A DNA stretch of 64,000 nucleotides from Sphingomonas aurea (GTDB taxonomy: Bacteria > Pseudomonadota > Alphaproteobacteria > Sphingomonadales > Sphingomonadaceae). Positions 22,318-32,178 of this stretch are shown piece after piece; position 1 is the first letter of the stretch; each line of letters opens with the position of its first letter. The position numbers were made by a program, and so were the translations under genes. Below the pieces are notes generated by a model, which saw nothing but the letters and a program-made list of their open reading frames with translations, ran no database searches and was not told the origin of the DNA. The stretch covers positions 62,001 through 126,000 of the forward strand of contig NZ_JAUUDS010000008.1 of the NCBI RefSeq assembly GCF_030678875.1, in the 5' to 3' direction.

Positions 22318-24320
22318 GCCAGCGCCTCGGGCGGCAGGTCGAGCAGCTTGGCCTTTGCCTCGCGGCGACGGCGGTCGCCCTCTTCCAGCTCGCTCGCGTG
22401 GATGTGGTATTCCGCCTCGTCACGCCAGGCGAAGACGACGAAGGTCGCCCAGGCGCCCAGGAATCCCAGGATCACCATCCACCAGATGTGCCAGATCAGC
22501 GCGAAGCCCATGACGGTCGCGAAGAAGGCGGAGACGATCCCGGTGGGCGAATTCTTCGGCATCTCGATATCGACATAGTCGGGCAGGTCGGACAGCCGCC
22601 GGTTCTCGCGCGCGGTCGATTTCAGCCCCCAATAGGCTTCCTCGCCGCGCACGTCGGGCAGTACCGCGAAGTTGAATACCGGCGGCGGCGAGGTCGTCGC
22701 CCATTCCAGCGTGCGTCCGTCCCACGGGTCGCCGGTGGTATCGGCCAGCGCATGCCGGTTGCGGATCGACACGGTGAACATGATGATCTGGCATAGGATG
22801 CCGCAGGCGATCAGCGCGGCCCCCCCGGCCGCGGCGATCAGCCAAGGCTGCCATTCGGGCACGTCGTAATGACCCAGCCGCCGCGTCATTCCCATCAGCC
22901 CGAGCACGTAGAGCGGCATGAAGGCGAGATAGAAGCCGGTGATCCAGAACCAGAAGCTCCGCTTGCCCCACGTCTCGTCCAGCGTGAAGCCGAACGCCTT
23001 GGGCCACCAATAGGTCACCCCCGCGAACGCGCCGAACAGCACGGCCGGGATGACGATGTTGTGGAAATGCGCGACCAGGAACAACGAGTTGTGCAGCACG
23101 AAGTCGGCCGGCGGCACCGCCAGCAGCACGCCGGTCATTCCGCCAATCACGAAGGTGACGACGAACCCCAGCGACCACAGCATCATCGAGGTGTAGCGGA
23201 TGCGCCCGCCATACATGGTGAAGATCCAGTTGAAGACCTTCACCCCCGTCGGCACCGCGATAATCATCGTCGTTATGCCGAAGAAGCCGTTGACGTCGGC
23301 GCCCGCCCCCATGGTGAAGAAATGGTGGAGCCACACCATGAAAGACAACAGGCAGATCGCCATCGTCGCGACGATCATCGACCGGTATCCGAACAGCGGC
23401 TTGCCCGAAAAGGTCGAGATCACCTCGCTGAACACGCCGAACACCGGCAGCACCAGGATATAGACTTCCGGATGGCCCCAGGCCCAGATCAGGTTCACGA
23501 ACATCATCTGGTTGCCGCCAGCCTCGTTCGTGAAGAAGTGGAAGCCGAGGTAGCGGTCCAGCGTCAGCATCGCCAGGGTCGCAGTCAGGATCGGAAAGGC
23601 GGCGACGATCAGCAGGTTGGTCGCCAGCGACGTCCAGCAGAACATCGGCATCCGGGTATAGCCCATGCCAGGCGCCCGCATCTTCAGGATGGTCGTGACG
23701 AGATTGACGCCCGACAAGAGCGTTCCCACACCCGAAATCTGTAGCGCCCACAGATAGTAATCGACGCCGACACCGGGCGAGAAGCGCAACTCGGACAGCG
23801 GCGGGTAGACGACCCATCCCGTCTTGGCGAATTCGCCGATCACCAGGCTCATATTGACCAGCAGCGCGCCGACCGCGGTCAGCCAGAAGCTGACCGAATT
23901 GAGCGTCGGAAACGCCACGTCGCGCACGCCCAGCTGCAGCGGCAGCGCGAAGTTCATCAGCCCGATCATGAAAGGCATCGCCACGAAGAAGATCATGATG
24001 ACGCCGTGCGCGGTGAAGATCTGGTCGTAATGCTCGGGCGGCAGGTATCCGGGCGAATTATACGCGATCGCCTGCTGCGTCCGCATCAGGATCGCATCGG
24101 AAAAGCCGCGCAGCAGCATCACCGCCGCCAGCACGCAGTACATCACGCCGATCCGCTTGTGGTCGACGGACGTGATCCACTCGCGCCACAGATAGGGGAA
24201 ATAACCCCGTCGCCAGGTCCAGCCGAGCACGCCGCAGATCACCAGCGCGACCACGCCCGACGCGATGATCGGCAGCGGGTTGGCCAAAGGAATCGAGTCC
24301 CAGCCGAGCTTGCCGAGCAT
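22314..24320 (-). CDS. cyoB: Cytochrome bo3 ubiquinol oxidase subunit I
   Basis: The catalytic subunit (668 residues) that oxidises ubiquinol, reduces oxygen and pumps protons. '[14 protein letters not shown]' contains the His-Tyr crosslink region of the CuB site; 'HHFFTMG', 'PTGVKVFNW' and 'HFHNIVIP' supply the other heme and copper ligands. About 15 hydrophobic helices are present. ATG at 24320 overlaps the cyoA stop as TGATG; a GTG one codon upstream is also possible. Confidence 0.96.
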   Translation of the reverse strand: MLGKLGWDSIPLANPLPIIASGVVALVICGVLGWTWRRGYFPYLWREWITSVDHKRIGVMYCVLAAVMLLRGFSDAILMRTQQAIAYNSPGYLPPEHYDQIFTAHGVIMIFFVAMPFMIGLMNFALPLQLGVRDVAFPTLNSVSFWLTAVGALLVNMSLVIGEFAKTGWVVYPPLSELRFSPGVGVDYYLWALQISGVGTLLSGVNLVTTILKMRAPGMGYTRMPMFCWTSLATNLLIVAAFPILTATLAMLTLDRYLGFHFFTNEAGGNQMMFVNLIWAWGHPEVYILVLPVFGVFSEVISTFSGKPLFGYRSMIVATMAICLLSFMVWLHHFFTMGAGADVNGFFGITTMIIAVPTGVKVFNWIFTMYGGRIRYTSMMLWSLGFVVTFVIGGMTGVLLAVPPADFVLHNSLFLVAHFHNIVIPAVLFGAFAGVTYWWPKAFGFTLDETWGKRSFWFWITGFYLAFMPLYVLGLMGMTRRLGHYDVPEWQPWLIAAAGGAALIACGILCQIIMFTVSIRNRHALADTTGDPWDGRTLEWATTSPPPVFNFAVLPDVRGEEAYWGLKSTARENRRLSDLPDYVDIEMPKNSPTGIVSAFFATVMGFALIWHIWWMVILGFLGAWATFVVFAWRDEAEYHIHASELEEGDRRRREAKAKLLDLPPEALA

Positions 24321-25192
24321 CACTTGTTCTCCCGGCCAGCGGCCTGAGTCTCTTTGTGCGCCGGCACGCCCGATTGGGCGACGACGCGGTCGTACAATCC
24401 CGGCAACACGGCGCGGTAGGCGATGGGCGTCACGTTGCCCTTCGCCCGGGCCAATTGCATGAAGCCGGGTCCGTCGAGCACTAGCCCGCCGCCGCCACGC
24501 GTGGCGCCCACCCAGGCGGCGAACTGCGCCGGCGGCACCGCGTCGACCGCGAATCCCATGTCGGCGAACCCCTCGCCGCTATAATGCGCGGACAGGCCCC
24601 TGAACTGGCCGGGCCGGTCCGCCTGCAGGTGCAGCTTCGAATCCATTCCCGCCATCGCGTAGATCTGGCTGCCGAGCTGCGGCACGAAGAAGCTGTTCAT
24701 CACCGTGCCGCTGGTGATGCGAAAGGCGATCGGCGTGCCCGCGGGGATGACCAGCCGGTTGACCGTCGCCACGCCCTGTTCGGGATAGATGAACAGCCAT
24801 TTCCAGTCGAGCGCGACCACCTGCACCGTCACTGGCTTCACCCGCGAATCGAGCGGCCGCTCGGGCGCCAGCTGGTGGCTGCCGATCCAGGTGATGCCGC
24901 CGATGAAAATCACGACCAGCGCCGGGATCGACCACACCAGCAATTCCAGCCGCCCCGAATAGGACCATTCGGGCAGATAGGTCGCGCGTTTGTTCCCAGC
25001 CCGGAACCACCAGGCGGTGGCAAGCGCGACGACGATCGTCGGCACGACGATGCCCAGCATGATGACCAGCGCGTTGAGCAGGATGGTCCGCTCACCCGCC
25101 GCCACCGGCCCGGCCGGATCGAGTACGCCCGCCGAACAGCCGGCAAGCGCCAGCGCGGCAAGGAGAATGAGGCGGAAGCGAAGCCTGGTCAC
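24320..25192 (-). CDS. cyoA: Cytochrome bo3 ubiquinol oxidase subunit II
   Basis: A 290-residue lipoprotein subunit. The GTG start at 25192 gives a normal lipoprotein signal with lipobox 'LAGC' (C19); the longer open frame upstream would bury this signal behind 31 residues. Two membrane helices follow, then a cupredoxin domain lacking the CuA ligands ('[21 protein letters not shown]', '[20 protein letters not shown]'), as expected for a quinol rather than cytochrome c oxidase. It is divergent from the CitE-like gene with about 99 bases between the start codons, where the operon promoter should lie. Confidence 0.92.
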   Translation of the reverse strand: MTRLRFRLILLAALALAGCSAGVLDPAGPVAAGERTILLNALVIMLGIVVPTIVVALATAWWFRAGNKRATYLPEWSYSGRLELLVWSIPALVVIFIGGITWIGSHQLAPERPLDSRVKPVTVQVVALDWKWLFIYPEQGVATVNRLVIPAGTPIAFRITSGTVMNSFFVPQLGSQIYAMAGMDSKLHLQADRPGQFRGLSAHYSGEGFADMGFAVDAVPPAQFAAWVGATRGGGGLVLDGPGFMQLARAKGNVTPIAYRAVLPGLYDRVVAQSGVPAHKETQAAGRENK

Positions 25193-25291
25193 AGCGCGGA
25201 CGCTACGCGCTCTCGCAGGGACAGGCCATCGCGAATTGGCGCGATAGCGATTTGGGTTGCAGCCGGGCCGCGACCCCCGCCACATGCCGCG

Positions 25292-26164
25292 ATGACCGCC
25301 GACGCCACTCTGCTCCGCCCCCTCCCGCGCAGACGCCGAAGCGCGCTGTTCATGCCTGCCTCGAACCCGCGTGCGGTCGAGAAGGCGCGGCAGCTGCCCT
25401 GCGACGTCGTGATCCTCGACCTGGAAGATGCGGTCGCGCCCGATCGCAAGGTGGCGGCGCGCGATACGGCGGTCGCCGCACTGGCTGCGGGCGGCTTTGG
25501 CGGGCGCGAGCTGGTCGTGCGGGTCAATGCCGGCGACACGGTATGGGCGGCGGCCGATCTCGCCGCGCTCGCCGCCGCGCCGGTCGATGCGGTCCTGCTG
25601 CCCAAGGTCGGCAGCGTCGCCGACGTGGCGACCGCGCGCGCGCGGATCGGCGCGGATGGTCCAGCGCTCTGGGCAATGATCGAGAGCGCCCGCGGGCTGC
25701 TCGCGCTACCGGCGCTGGCGGATGCCGCCGAAGGGCTTGGGCTGACCGCACTGGTCGCCGGCACTAACGACCTCGCGATCGATCTCAGCTGCCGGCCGGA
25801 TACGGCGCGGACGCCACTGCTGCCTGCGCTGGCGCAGATCGTCGCCGGCGCGCGGGCGGGCGGCATGGCGGCGCTGGACGGCGTGCTCAACGTCACCGAC
25901 GACGCCGAGCGGCTCGCCGCTGAGTGTGCACAAGGGGCGATGTGGGGCTTCGATGGCAAGACCCTGATCCACCCCGCCCAGATCGCCACCGCCAACACGG
26001 CGTTCGGGCCAGACCCCGAAACGCTGGAATGGGCGCGCCGCGTCATCGCCCTCTTTGCCGACCCTGCCACTGCTGATCGCGGCGCGGTCGCGATGGACGG
26101 GGCGATGGTCGAGCGGCTTCACCTGGAGCAGGCCGAGCGGATCGTGGCGATGGCGGACGGCTAG
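25292..26164 (+). CDS. HpcH/HpaI-family CoA ester lyase (CitE-like)
   Basis: A 290-residue cytoplasmic protein of the CitE-like C-C lyase family, acting on CoA esters such as citramalyl- or malyl-CoA. 'PCDVVILDLEDAVAPDRK' carries the metal-binding acidic residues, 'LVVRVNAGDT' the phosphate-binding arginine, and 'WGFDGKTLIHPAQI' the family's C-terminal motif. No CitD, CitF or other citrate-lyase genes are near, so the protein acts alone; the exact substrate is unknown. The start at 25292 is chosen because the frame upstream runs antisense through cyoA. Confidence 0.85.
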   Translation: MTADATLLRPLPRRRRSALFMPASNPRAVEKARQLPCDVVILDLEDAVAPDRKVAARDTAVAALAAGGFGGRELVVRVNAGDTVWAAADLAALAAAPVDAVLLPKVGSVADVATARARIGADGPALWAMIESARGLLALPALADAAEGLGLTALVAGTNDLAIDLSCRPDTARTPLLPALAQIVAGARAGGMAALDGVLNVTDDAERLAAECAQGAMWGFDGKTLIHPAQIATANTAFGPDPETLEWARRVIALFADPATADRGAVAMDGAMVERLHLEQAERIVAMADG

Positions 26165-26199
26165 CGTCTGATCCACTCGGATTGAACCAGCCACTTTGG

Positions 26200-26301
26200 C
26201 TCCCCGGCGCAGGCCGGGGCCCAGTTGGGAAAGCCGTCGTGACGACGTGCAACGCGCTTCATCACCATCCTCCCAACTGGGCCCCGGCCTCCGCCGGGGA
26301 G
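26200..26301. repeat. REPIN-like inverted repeat with 31-bp arms
   Basis: The left arm (26200-26230, starting CTCCCCGGCGC) and right arm (26271-26301) are reverse complements over 31 bases with one mismatch, separated by 40 bases. Each arm contains its own GGCC-type palindrome. It lies 35 bases after the CitE-like gene and may also act as its terminator. Confidence 0.75.
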
Positions 26302-26326
26302 GGCTCCAGTTTCGGTGAATCACGTC

Positions 26327-26480
26327 CTAGCTGTGGAGCCTCAACACGTTTTTAGTCCGGCTGACTGAGCCGACTGATGGGTGTTTTGGAGTGTCGGCTG
26401 CCATGCGGGCGATGCCAGCTGTAGTTGTGCAGCCAGGGTTCGAGAGCGTCCTTGCGGTGCTTCGACGCGGCGTCAGCGCA
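26327..26480 (-). pseudogene. IS481-type transposase remnant, C-terminal end
   Basis: Read on the minus strand, one frame gives 'RKDALEPWLHNYSWHRPHG' followed by 'KTPISRL', which is the C-terminal pattern of IS481-family transposases. It meets a stop after 'SQPD'. A +1 shift at that point restores the usual ending 'KNVLRLHS' and stop. Everything upstream of about 26480, including the DDE core, is missing. It is therefore a decayed fragment of an insertion sequence, with no recognisable terminal repeats. Confidence 0.7.
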
Positions 26481-26497
26481 CGACGGGGAAATCATGG

Positions 26498-26517
26498 GTT
26501 CCCGCTTTCGCGGGAAC
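26498..26517. repeat. REP-like short palindrome
   Basis: GTTCCCGC and GCGGGAAC form an 8-bp stem with a 4-base loop next to the transposase remnant. The surrounding 26518-26586 shows no further structure. The whole 26165-26586 gap holds only repeats and the remnant. Confidence 0.5.
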
Positions 26518-26586
26518 ACGCGGGAGCGGACACCATGAAGGCATGCGAGGGAGCGGCACGACGACCGCTGGCCGCCCCCTACGCGA

Positions 26587-27075
26587 TTACATACCTTCGA
26601 CGTGCTGCAGATGCCCCTGCACCACCGGCACGATGCTCGTCGCGACCGCCTTCAGCGGCGCCGAGGTGCCGTTGGCCGAGTAGCTCTGGTGCAGCTGCAA
26701 CGCCATCTGGTGGGCGGTCTTCTGCTGCTGGACGTACAGCCGGTCGCGTGCCTCTCCCTTGGCGGCGCGCAGCGCGGCGATGTTGCGGGCCTGCATCGGC
26801 TCCAGCTTGGGCGGCGGCACCATGATGCCGGCCTGCTTGGCGGCGGCCTTCACGTCGGCCGTGCTCTTGGTGTGATCGGCGATCATCTGGTTGGCGAAGT
26901 CGCGCAGTCCTGCATTCTGCGTGGTCGCCAGCACCAGCTGGCTCGACTGCCGCTCGTACAGGTCGCTGGCGCCCGCCTTGGCGACATAGGTCTTGGCAGC
27001 CATCGGCTGGGCGGCGGCCGGACCGGCCACCACGACGGCGGCGACGATGGCGATCGGCGCAAGGAATCGGTTCAT
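26587..27075 (-). CDS. DUF4142 domain protein, exported
   Basis: A 162-residue protein with a signal peptide ('MNRFLAPIAIVAAVVVAGPA', cleavage near 'AAAQP'). The mature part is an all-helical DUF4142 domain with 'ANQMIADHTKSTADVKAAA' and 'QLHQSYSANG'. The fold is ferritin-like, but metal ligands are not obvious. Function is unknown; members are often stress-associated. AGGAGAG precedes the start. It is separate from the Mla operon upstream. Confidence 0.85.
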   Translation of the reverse strand: MNRFLAPIAIVAAVVVAGPAAAQPMAAKTYVAKAGASDLYERQSSQLVLATTQNAGLRDFANQMIADHTKSTADVKAAAKQAGIMVPPPKLEPMQARNIAALRAAKGEARDRLYVQQQKTAHQMALQLHQSYSANGTSAPLKAVATSIVPVVQGHLQHVEGM

Positions 27076-27186
27076 AGTCGGTCTCTCCTGTTCGCCCCCC
27101 GGCCACGCGCGACAAGCGCGCGACGGTGACGACCGTTCCCGGCAAAGGCGGAGAAACCTCTCTATTTCAGAGTGACTTAATCTGGA

Positions 27187-27783
27187 TCAGCGGCCAACCC
27201 AGTCGGCGACCTCGCCGGCGACCTGATTGGCCGCTTGGTTGATCGCCGGGCCGACGCTGGCGGCGTCGATCGCAGGCACGGGCACGCGGGCCTCGAACCG
27301 GCGCTTCTCGGTCGTCGGCGTGCCCGTGCGCGACAGCGATGCGTCGAACGTCACCACCGCCTCGCGCGCCGTCGCGTCGAGCCCGAAGTTGCGCAGCTCG
27401 CCGTCGAGCTGGTCGTTGCTCTCGCCGACCGCCTGAACCTGACTGACGACGACGCGGCCGGTCTTGGCAGCCAGCGTGTCGGACATCAGTCGCGCGAACA
27501 GCCGCGCCGGCGGCTCCGACCACTGCGCGTCCTTGACATAGGCCAGGCTCGTCGCGCTGGTCCGCACCGGCACCCGCGCCACCGCCAGTGCCGCCGGGAC
27601 GACGGGCACCGTCACCACGATCGCCTTGGCGGTCGCGCTGCTCTGGTCCTGTCCGACCGGCACCGTCGCGGTCGGGCTGAGCGTCAGCAGCGTGCTGGGC
27701 GGCTTGGCGCCGAAGCTGATGCAGCCGGCCAGCGGCAGCACCGCCAGCAGGACGGCCGAACGACGGAGGGCAGGCTTCTTCAT
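27187..27783 (-). CDS. ABC-type transport auxiliary lipoprotein (PqiC/YmbA-like)
   Basis: A 198-residue lipoprotein with lipobox 'LAGC' after a basic N-terminus. The body fits the ABC-type transport auxiliary lipoprotein family, with 'LAYVKDAQWSEPPARLFARL' as the conserved core. It ends the mla-type operon, starting 8 bases after the MlaD stop with GAGGA as ribosome-binding site. It probably lies in the outer membrane, where it would connect the MCE ring to the envelope. It replaces the MlaC/MlaB genes of E. coli in this operon, as is usual in alphaproteobacteria. Confidence 0.85.
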   Translation of the reverse strand: MKKPALRRSAVLLAVLPLAGCISFGAKPPSTLLTLSPTATVPVGQDQSSATAKAIVVTVPVVPAALAVARVPVRTSATSLAYVKDAQWSEPPARLFARLMSDTLAAKTGRVVVSQVQAVGESNDQLDGELRNFGLDATAREAVVTFDASLSRTGTPTTEKRRFEARVPVPAIDAASVGPAINQAANQVAGEVADWVGR

Positions 27784-27791
27784 GGCGGTCC

Positions 27792-28754
27792 TCACTTACC
27801 CTTGTAATCCGGCAGCTTCTGCGACCCGATCAGCGACCCGGCGCCGCCCTGATCGACCTTCTCCGCGACCGACGACAGCGCGGCGGCGGTGGTGCGCAGG
27901 TCGCGCACCAGCCGGTTCGCCTCCGGAATCGTCTGGCGCGAGAAGGTCTGGAGGCCCGGCCGCGCGTCGCCGATCGCCGCGTTCAGCGTCTCTGCCGATT
28001 TCTGGGCAGAGGTGATCGCCTTGTTCAGGTTCTGGATCGTCGGCTGGATGTCGTTGGCCAGCACGCCGTTGGTGGTCGCGGCCAGCTGGCCGATCTGTTG
28101 CGACGCCTCGCCCGCCTGCTGGATGGCGATGCGGGTCTGCGCCAGCGTCGCCGCGATCTCGGGCCCGCGATCGGCCAGCGCGTCGGTCAGTCGGTTGGTA
28201 TTCTCCAGGATGCCGGCGATCGATGCCTGGTTGCGATCGGTCAGCAGGCCGGTCAGCCGCTCGGTCAGCGTCGACAGTCGCTCCAGCAGCTGCGGCGCGG
28301 AGTTCAGGATCGCGCCCAGGCCGCCCTGCTTGGTTGGGATCACCGGCACGCCGTACGGACAGACGCTTGTGGCGTTACCGTCCGGGCAGACGATCGGCGC
28401 GGCGCCCTTTCGCGCGCCGTCGAGCGAAACGGTGCTGGTGCCGGTGAAGCTGCCGACCACGGTCGCGGTCGTGCCCGCCAGCACCGGGGTATCGTCGTTG
28501 ACGCTGATCCGCACCCGCACGAACTGCGGGTCGACCGGCCACAGCGCGATCTGCTTCACCTGCCCCGACGGCACACCCGAATAGGTGACCGCCGACCCGC
28601 GCGCGAGCCCGTCGACCGACTGGCGGAAGAAGATGTCATATTCCTTCTCCGACGTGCCACCCAGCCGGGCGATCCAGACGGTGAAGAGCGCGAGCACGGC
28701 CAGCAGGATCAGCACGACGGCGCCGACCAGGACGTGGTTGGAGCGGGTTTCCAT
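27792..28754 (-). CDS. mlaD: MlaD-family MCE protein
   Basis: A 320-residue protein with one N-terminal membrane helix (about 8-29), then an MCE domain ('GLARGSAVTYSGVPSGQVKQI', about 49-69) and a long helical C-terminal region rich in Gln, Thr and Leu (about 155-300). Such proteins form periplasmic rings that carry phospholipids between membranes. It carries two cysteines in a small insertion ('IVCPDGNATSVCPYG'). It is coupled to the ATPase gene by TGATG. Confidence 0.9.
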   Translation of the reverse strand: METRSNHVLVGAVVLILLAVLALFTVWIARLGGTSEKEYDIFFRQSVDGLARGSAVTYSGVPSGQVKQIALWPVDPQFVRVRISVNDDTPVLAGTTATVVGSFTGTSTVSLDGARKGAAPIVCPDGNATSVCPYGVPVIPTKQGGLGAILNSAPQLLERLSTLTERLTGLLTDRNQASIAGILENTNRLTDALADRGPEIAATLAQTRIAIQQAGEASQQIGQLAATTNGVLANDIQPTIQNLNKAITSAQKSAETLNAAIGDARPGLQTFSRQTIPEANRLVRDLRTTAAALSSVAEKVDQGGAGSLIGSQKLPDYKGK

Positions 28755-29677
28755 CAGCGTGTTCCTGTCTGCGTCTCGGCGGCATCGCGGGCGTGGTTGT
28801 CGGCAGAGCCGCCCTGCGACGGCGCGTCGGCCGCGTTGGTTCGAACCTCGGTGGGATGACGATCGGCCTGCGCGTCGGCAGAGGCGGGATCGCCGAACTC
28901 CCTGGTAGAGGCGGCGGCGCGTCCACGCGGCCCCTCGAAATATTCCTGGATCCAGGGATGGTCGGTGGCGATCAGCTCGTCGATCGTGCCGACCGCGATC
29001 ACCTTCTTCTCGGCCAGCACCGCCACCCGGTCGCAGATCGCGTACAGCGTATCCAGATCGTGGGTGATGAGGAACACGGTCAGCCCCAGCGTGCGGCTCA
29101 GCTGGCGGATCAGCTCGTCGAACGCGGCGGCGCCGATCGGGTCCAGCCCCGCGGTCGGCTCGTCCAGGAACAGCAGTTCGGGGTCGAGCGCCAGCGCCCG
29201 CGCCAGCCCGGCCCGCTTCTTCATGCCGCCCGACAGCTCGGCCGGGTATTTCGGCCCGGCATCGGCGGGCAGGCCGGTCATCACCACCTTGTACGCCGCG
29301 ATCTCGTCGATCAGCGCGGCCGGCAGGTGGCGGTAGAATTCCTTGATCGGCACCTGCACGTTCTCGGCCACCGTCAGGGTCGAGAACAGCGCCCCGCCCT
29401 GGAACAGCACGCCCCAGCGCTTGCGGATATCGGTCGCCTCGGTCTCGTCACGGCCGATGGTCGGCTGGCCGAACACGGTGATCTCGCCGGCATCGGGCGT
29501 CTGGAGCCCGATGATCGAGCGCATCAGCACCGACTTGCCGGTGCCCGAGCCGCCGACCACGCCCAGGATCTCACCGCGGCGAACCTGCAGGTCCAGCCCG
29601 TCATGGATCACCTGCTCGCCGAAGCTGTTGCGCAGCCCCTTGACCTCGACGACGACCTCGTTGCGATCGCGCGCCAT
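28754..29677 (-). CDS. mlaF: ABC transporter ATP-binding protein, MlaF type
   Basis: A 307-residue ATPase driving the MCE lipid transporter. Walker A is 'GGSGTGKS' (42-49), the signature is 'LSGGMKKRAGLARALA', and Walker B is 'LLFLDEPTAGLDP'. The last 50 or so residues beyond the nucleotide domain are Ala/Asp-rich, probably disordered, and longer than in E. coli MlaF. The start at 29677 overlaps the permease stop in TGATG; an ATG three codons upstream is inside the permease gene. Confidence 0.92.
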   Translation of the reverse strand: MARDRNEVVVEVKGLRNSFGEQVIHDGLDLQVRRGEILGVVGGSGTGKSVLMRSIIGLQTPDAGEITVFGQPTIGRDETEATDIRKRWGVLFQGGALFSTLTVAENVQVPIKEFYRHLPAALIDEIAAYKVVMTGLPADAGPKYPAELSGGMKKRAGLARALALDPELLFLDEPTAGLDPIGAAAFDELIRQLSRTLGLTVFLITHDLDTLYAICDRVAVLAEKKVIAVGTIDELIATDHPWIQEYFEGPRGRAAASTREFGDPASADAQADRHPTEVRTNAADAPSQGGSADNHARDAAETQTGTR

Positions 29678-30774
29678 CAGTTCCACCCCACCCAGGTGAA
29701 GAACACCGCGAAGAACGCATCGAGCACGATGACCAGGAAGATGCCCTGCACCACGGCCGATGTGGTGCGCAGGCCGACCTGCTCGGCATCCGCCTCGACC
29801 TGCATGCCCTGGAAACAGCCGGCGATGGCGATGATCGCCCCGAACACCGGCGCCTTGATGAGGCCGACATACAGGTCGGTGATCGGCACCACCTCGCGAA
29901 TGCGGGCGATGAACGTCACCGGCGGGATCTCCAGCGACGCCCAGGCGAGCAGGCAGCCGCCGATCATCGCGATCAGACTAGCGTAGAAGCCCAGCAGCGG
30001 CATCAGGATCACCGCCGCCAGCGTGCGCGGCAGCACCAGCGCCTCCATCGGCGACACGCCGATGGTCCGCATCGCGTCGATCTCCTCGGTCAGCTTCATC
30101 GTGCCGAGCTGCGCGGCGAAGGCCGAGCCCGAGCGGCCCGCGACCATGATCGCGGTCATCAGCACGCCCAGCTCGCGCAGGGTCAGCCGTCCGACCAGGT
30201 TGATCGTGAACACCTCGGCGCCGAACTGGCGCAGCTGCACCGCGCCCTGTTGCGCGATCACGATCCCGATCAGGAAGCTCATCAGCCCGACGATCGCCAG
30301 CGCCGACACGCCGACCGTCTCGAACTCATGCACCACCGCGTTGAAGCGGAAGCGGCGGGGGTGGCGGATGACGTGGAGGAACGCCAGGGTCGTCGCGCCC
30401 AGGAAACCGAGCAGTCCCAGCAGGGTCCGCCCGGTCAGCACGACGGCATCGCCGATCTCGCCCAGCACCCGCATCAACGGGCTGGTCGAGCGGTCGCGCG
30501 CGACGACGGGCTCGTCGGCCTTCACGACCTGCTCGAACAGCTGGCGGCTATCGTCGTCCAGCCCCTCGACCGCGGCGTCGTGACGTGCGGCGAAGCGGTG
30601 GACGACCCAGGCGCCGACCGTGTCGATCCGGTCGACCCCGCTCAGGTCGACTCGCGACACCTGCCCGTCGACCCGGTCGAGGCGATCGGGCAGGGTGCCG
30701 AGCCGCGCCAGCGACAGGTCGCCGGTGAAGCGGACGGTGCCCTGTTCCTCCTGGAAGTCGGCGGTAGCGCTCAT
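29677..30774 (-). CDS. mlaE: MlaE-family lipid ABC permease with N-terminal STAS-like domain
   Basis: A 365-residue inner-membrane protein. Residues about 1-95 form a STAS-like soluble domain ('VSRVDLSGVDRIDTVGAW'), which takes the place of a separate MlaB. The permease part has five or six helices with the family motifs 'RELGVLMTAIMVAGRSGSAF' and 'EEIDAMRTIGVSP'. It is the first gene of the four-gene lipid-transport operon. Confidence 0.92.
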   Translation of the reverse strand: MSATADFQEEQGTVRFTGDLSLARLGTLPDRLDRVDGQVSRVDLSGVDRIDTVGAWVVHRFAARHDAAVEGLDDDSRQLFEQVVKADEPVVARDRSTSPLMRVLGEIGDAVVLTGRTLLGLLGFLGATTLAFLHVIRHPRRFRFNAVVHEFETVGVSALAIVGLMSFLIGIVIAQQGAVQLRQFGAEVFTINLVGRLTLRELGVLMTAIMVAGRSGSAFAAQLGTMKLTEEIDAMRTIGVSPMEALVLPRTLAAVILMPLLGFYASLIAMIGGCLLAWASLEIPPVTFIARIREVVPITDLYVGLIKAPVFGAIIAIAGCFQGMQVEADAEQVGLRTTSAVVQGIFLVIVLDAFFAVFFTWVGWN

Positions 30775-30867
30775 CGGCCTCTTCCTTGGGCGAAACCGGC
30801 GACCACGGCAAGCCGATACGCGCGCGCGGCGAAATGCAGTGATGACGCGGATGTGCTCATGACCCGT

Positions 30868-32127
30868 TCACAGCAGCACGTCGACCGCGTGGATCGCCAG
30901 CCCGACGAGCCCGCCGACCAGCGTGCCGTTGATGCGGATATATTGCAGGTCGCGTCCCACCGCATTCTCCAGCCGCGCGGTGATCGTGCCGCTGTCCCAG
31001 CTGCGCACCGTTTCCGACACCAGCCGGACGATGCCGTCGCCATAATCCGCCGCGATCGCCACCGCCGTCCGCCGCACGAAGCGGTTGACGGTCCGCGCCA
31101 ACCGCGGATCGTCGCGCAGCGTGCCGCCCAGCTGGCGCAGCACGTCGCCCAACTGCCCCTGCATCGCCGCCTCCGGATCATTGGCGATCCGCAGCAGCGC
31201 GGCGCGCGCCTGCTCCCACAGCCCGTCCATCCAGCGCGCCATCGCCGGGTTGGCGATCAGCTCGTCCTTGGCCGACTCGACGCGGTCACGGGTGGCAGGA
31301 TCGAACTGCAGATCCCAGGCGAGCCGGTCGAGCCCCTCCTCCGCCTTCAGCCGCAGCGGATGCTCGGGATCGTCGGCCATGTCGGCGAGCAGCTTGTCGA
31401 GGCCGCCGATCAGCTTGTCGGCGAGCGTCTCGTCCAGTCCGGTCCAGCGCAGGATCGCGCCGGCACGCTGCTGCACCATCTGGCGGACCAGCGCGTCGTT
31501 GGAGGCGAGCGCGTCGGCGGCCCAGCGGATCGCCGCATCGAGCAGCGGCTTGTGCCGCCCCTCGGCCATCGTCGCCTTCAGCAGCTGTCCGGCGATCGGC
31601 GCGACCTGAGTCTCGCGCAGCCGGCCGGCGACCGCGGCCTTCACCATGCCGCCGAGTCGCGCAGGGTCGAGCCCCTCCAGCACCTGCGCCACCAGCTTCG
31701 ATGCGCCCTGGCGGAACTGCCCCCCCGCCCCTTCCGGCGGATCGGTCAGCCAGCGCGCGACCGCACTCGCGACGTCGACACGCCGCATCCGGCGCGCGAC
31801 CACGCGCGGGATCAGGAAATTGGCGCGCAGGAACAGGGCAAGCTGGTCGCCGATCCGGTCCTTGTTGCGCGGCACGATCGCGGTGTGCGGGATCGGCAGG
31901 CCGAGCGGGTGGCGGAACAGCGCGGTCACCGCGAACCAGTCGGCCAGCCCGCCGATCATCGCCGCCTCGGCGAAGCTGCGCACGAAGCCCCATGCCGGAT
32001 GCCGCTCGGCCAGCGCGCGGCTGACGAGAAACAGCGCCGCCATCATTACCAGCAGCGCGAACGCGACCTGCCGCATGCGCACCAGCCCGGGCGGAGCAGT
32101 CTCGGGGCGCGCGGTGAAGCCGGTCAT
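30868..32127 (-). CDS. DUF445 family membrane protein
   Basis: A 419-residue protein. A membrane helix near the N-terminus ('QVAFALLVMMAALFLVS') is followed by the DUF445 hallmark 'GGLADWFAVTALFRHPLGLPIPHTAI' region (about 60-85), and a hydrophobic C-terminal end anchors the other side. The middle is long and helical. Function is unknown; it may be an inner-membrane anchored periplasmic-spanning protein. It is separated from mlaE by 93 bases, which suggests its own transcription unit. Confidence 0.85.
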   Translation of the reverse strand: MTGFTARPETAPPGLVRMRQVAFALLVMMAALFLVSRALAERHPAWGFVRSFAEAAMIGGLADWFAVTALFRHPLGLPIPHTAIVPRNKDRIGDQLALFLRANFLIPRVVARRMRRVDVASAVARWLTDPPEGAGGQFRQGASKLVAQVLEGLDPARLGGMVKAAVAGRLRETQVAPIAGQLLKATMAEGRHKPLLDAAIRWAADALASNDALVRQMVQQRAGAILRWTGLDETLADKLIGGLDKLLADMADDPEHPLRLKAEEGLDRLAWDLQFDPATRDRVESAKDELIANPAMARWMDGLWEQARAALLRIANDPEAAMQGQLGDVLRQLGGTLRDDPRLARTVNRFVRRTAVAIAADYGDGIVRLVSETVRSWDSGTITARLENAVGRDLQYIRINGTLVGGLVGLAIHAVDVLL

Positions 32128-32178
32128 CGCACGATCAATGACCGACGGCCCGCTTTGTTCAAGAGCGCGTGGAGATCG

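Noticed and set aside
27076..27186. Possible EcfG promoter (GGAAC) before the DUF4142 gene
   Set aside because: No acceptable CGTT-like element at 16-17 bases; CGCTT needs an insertion.
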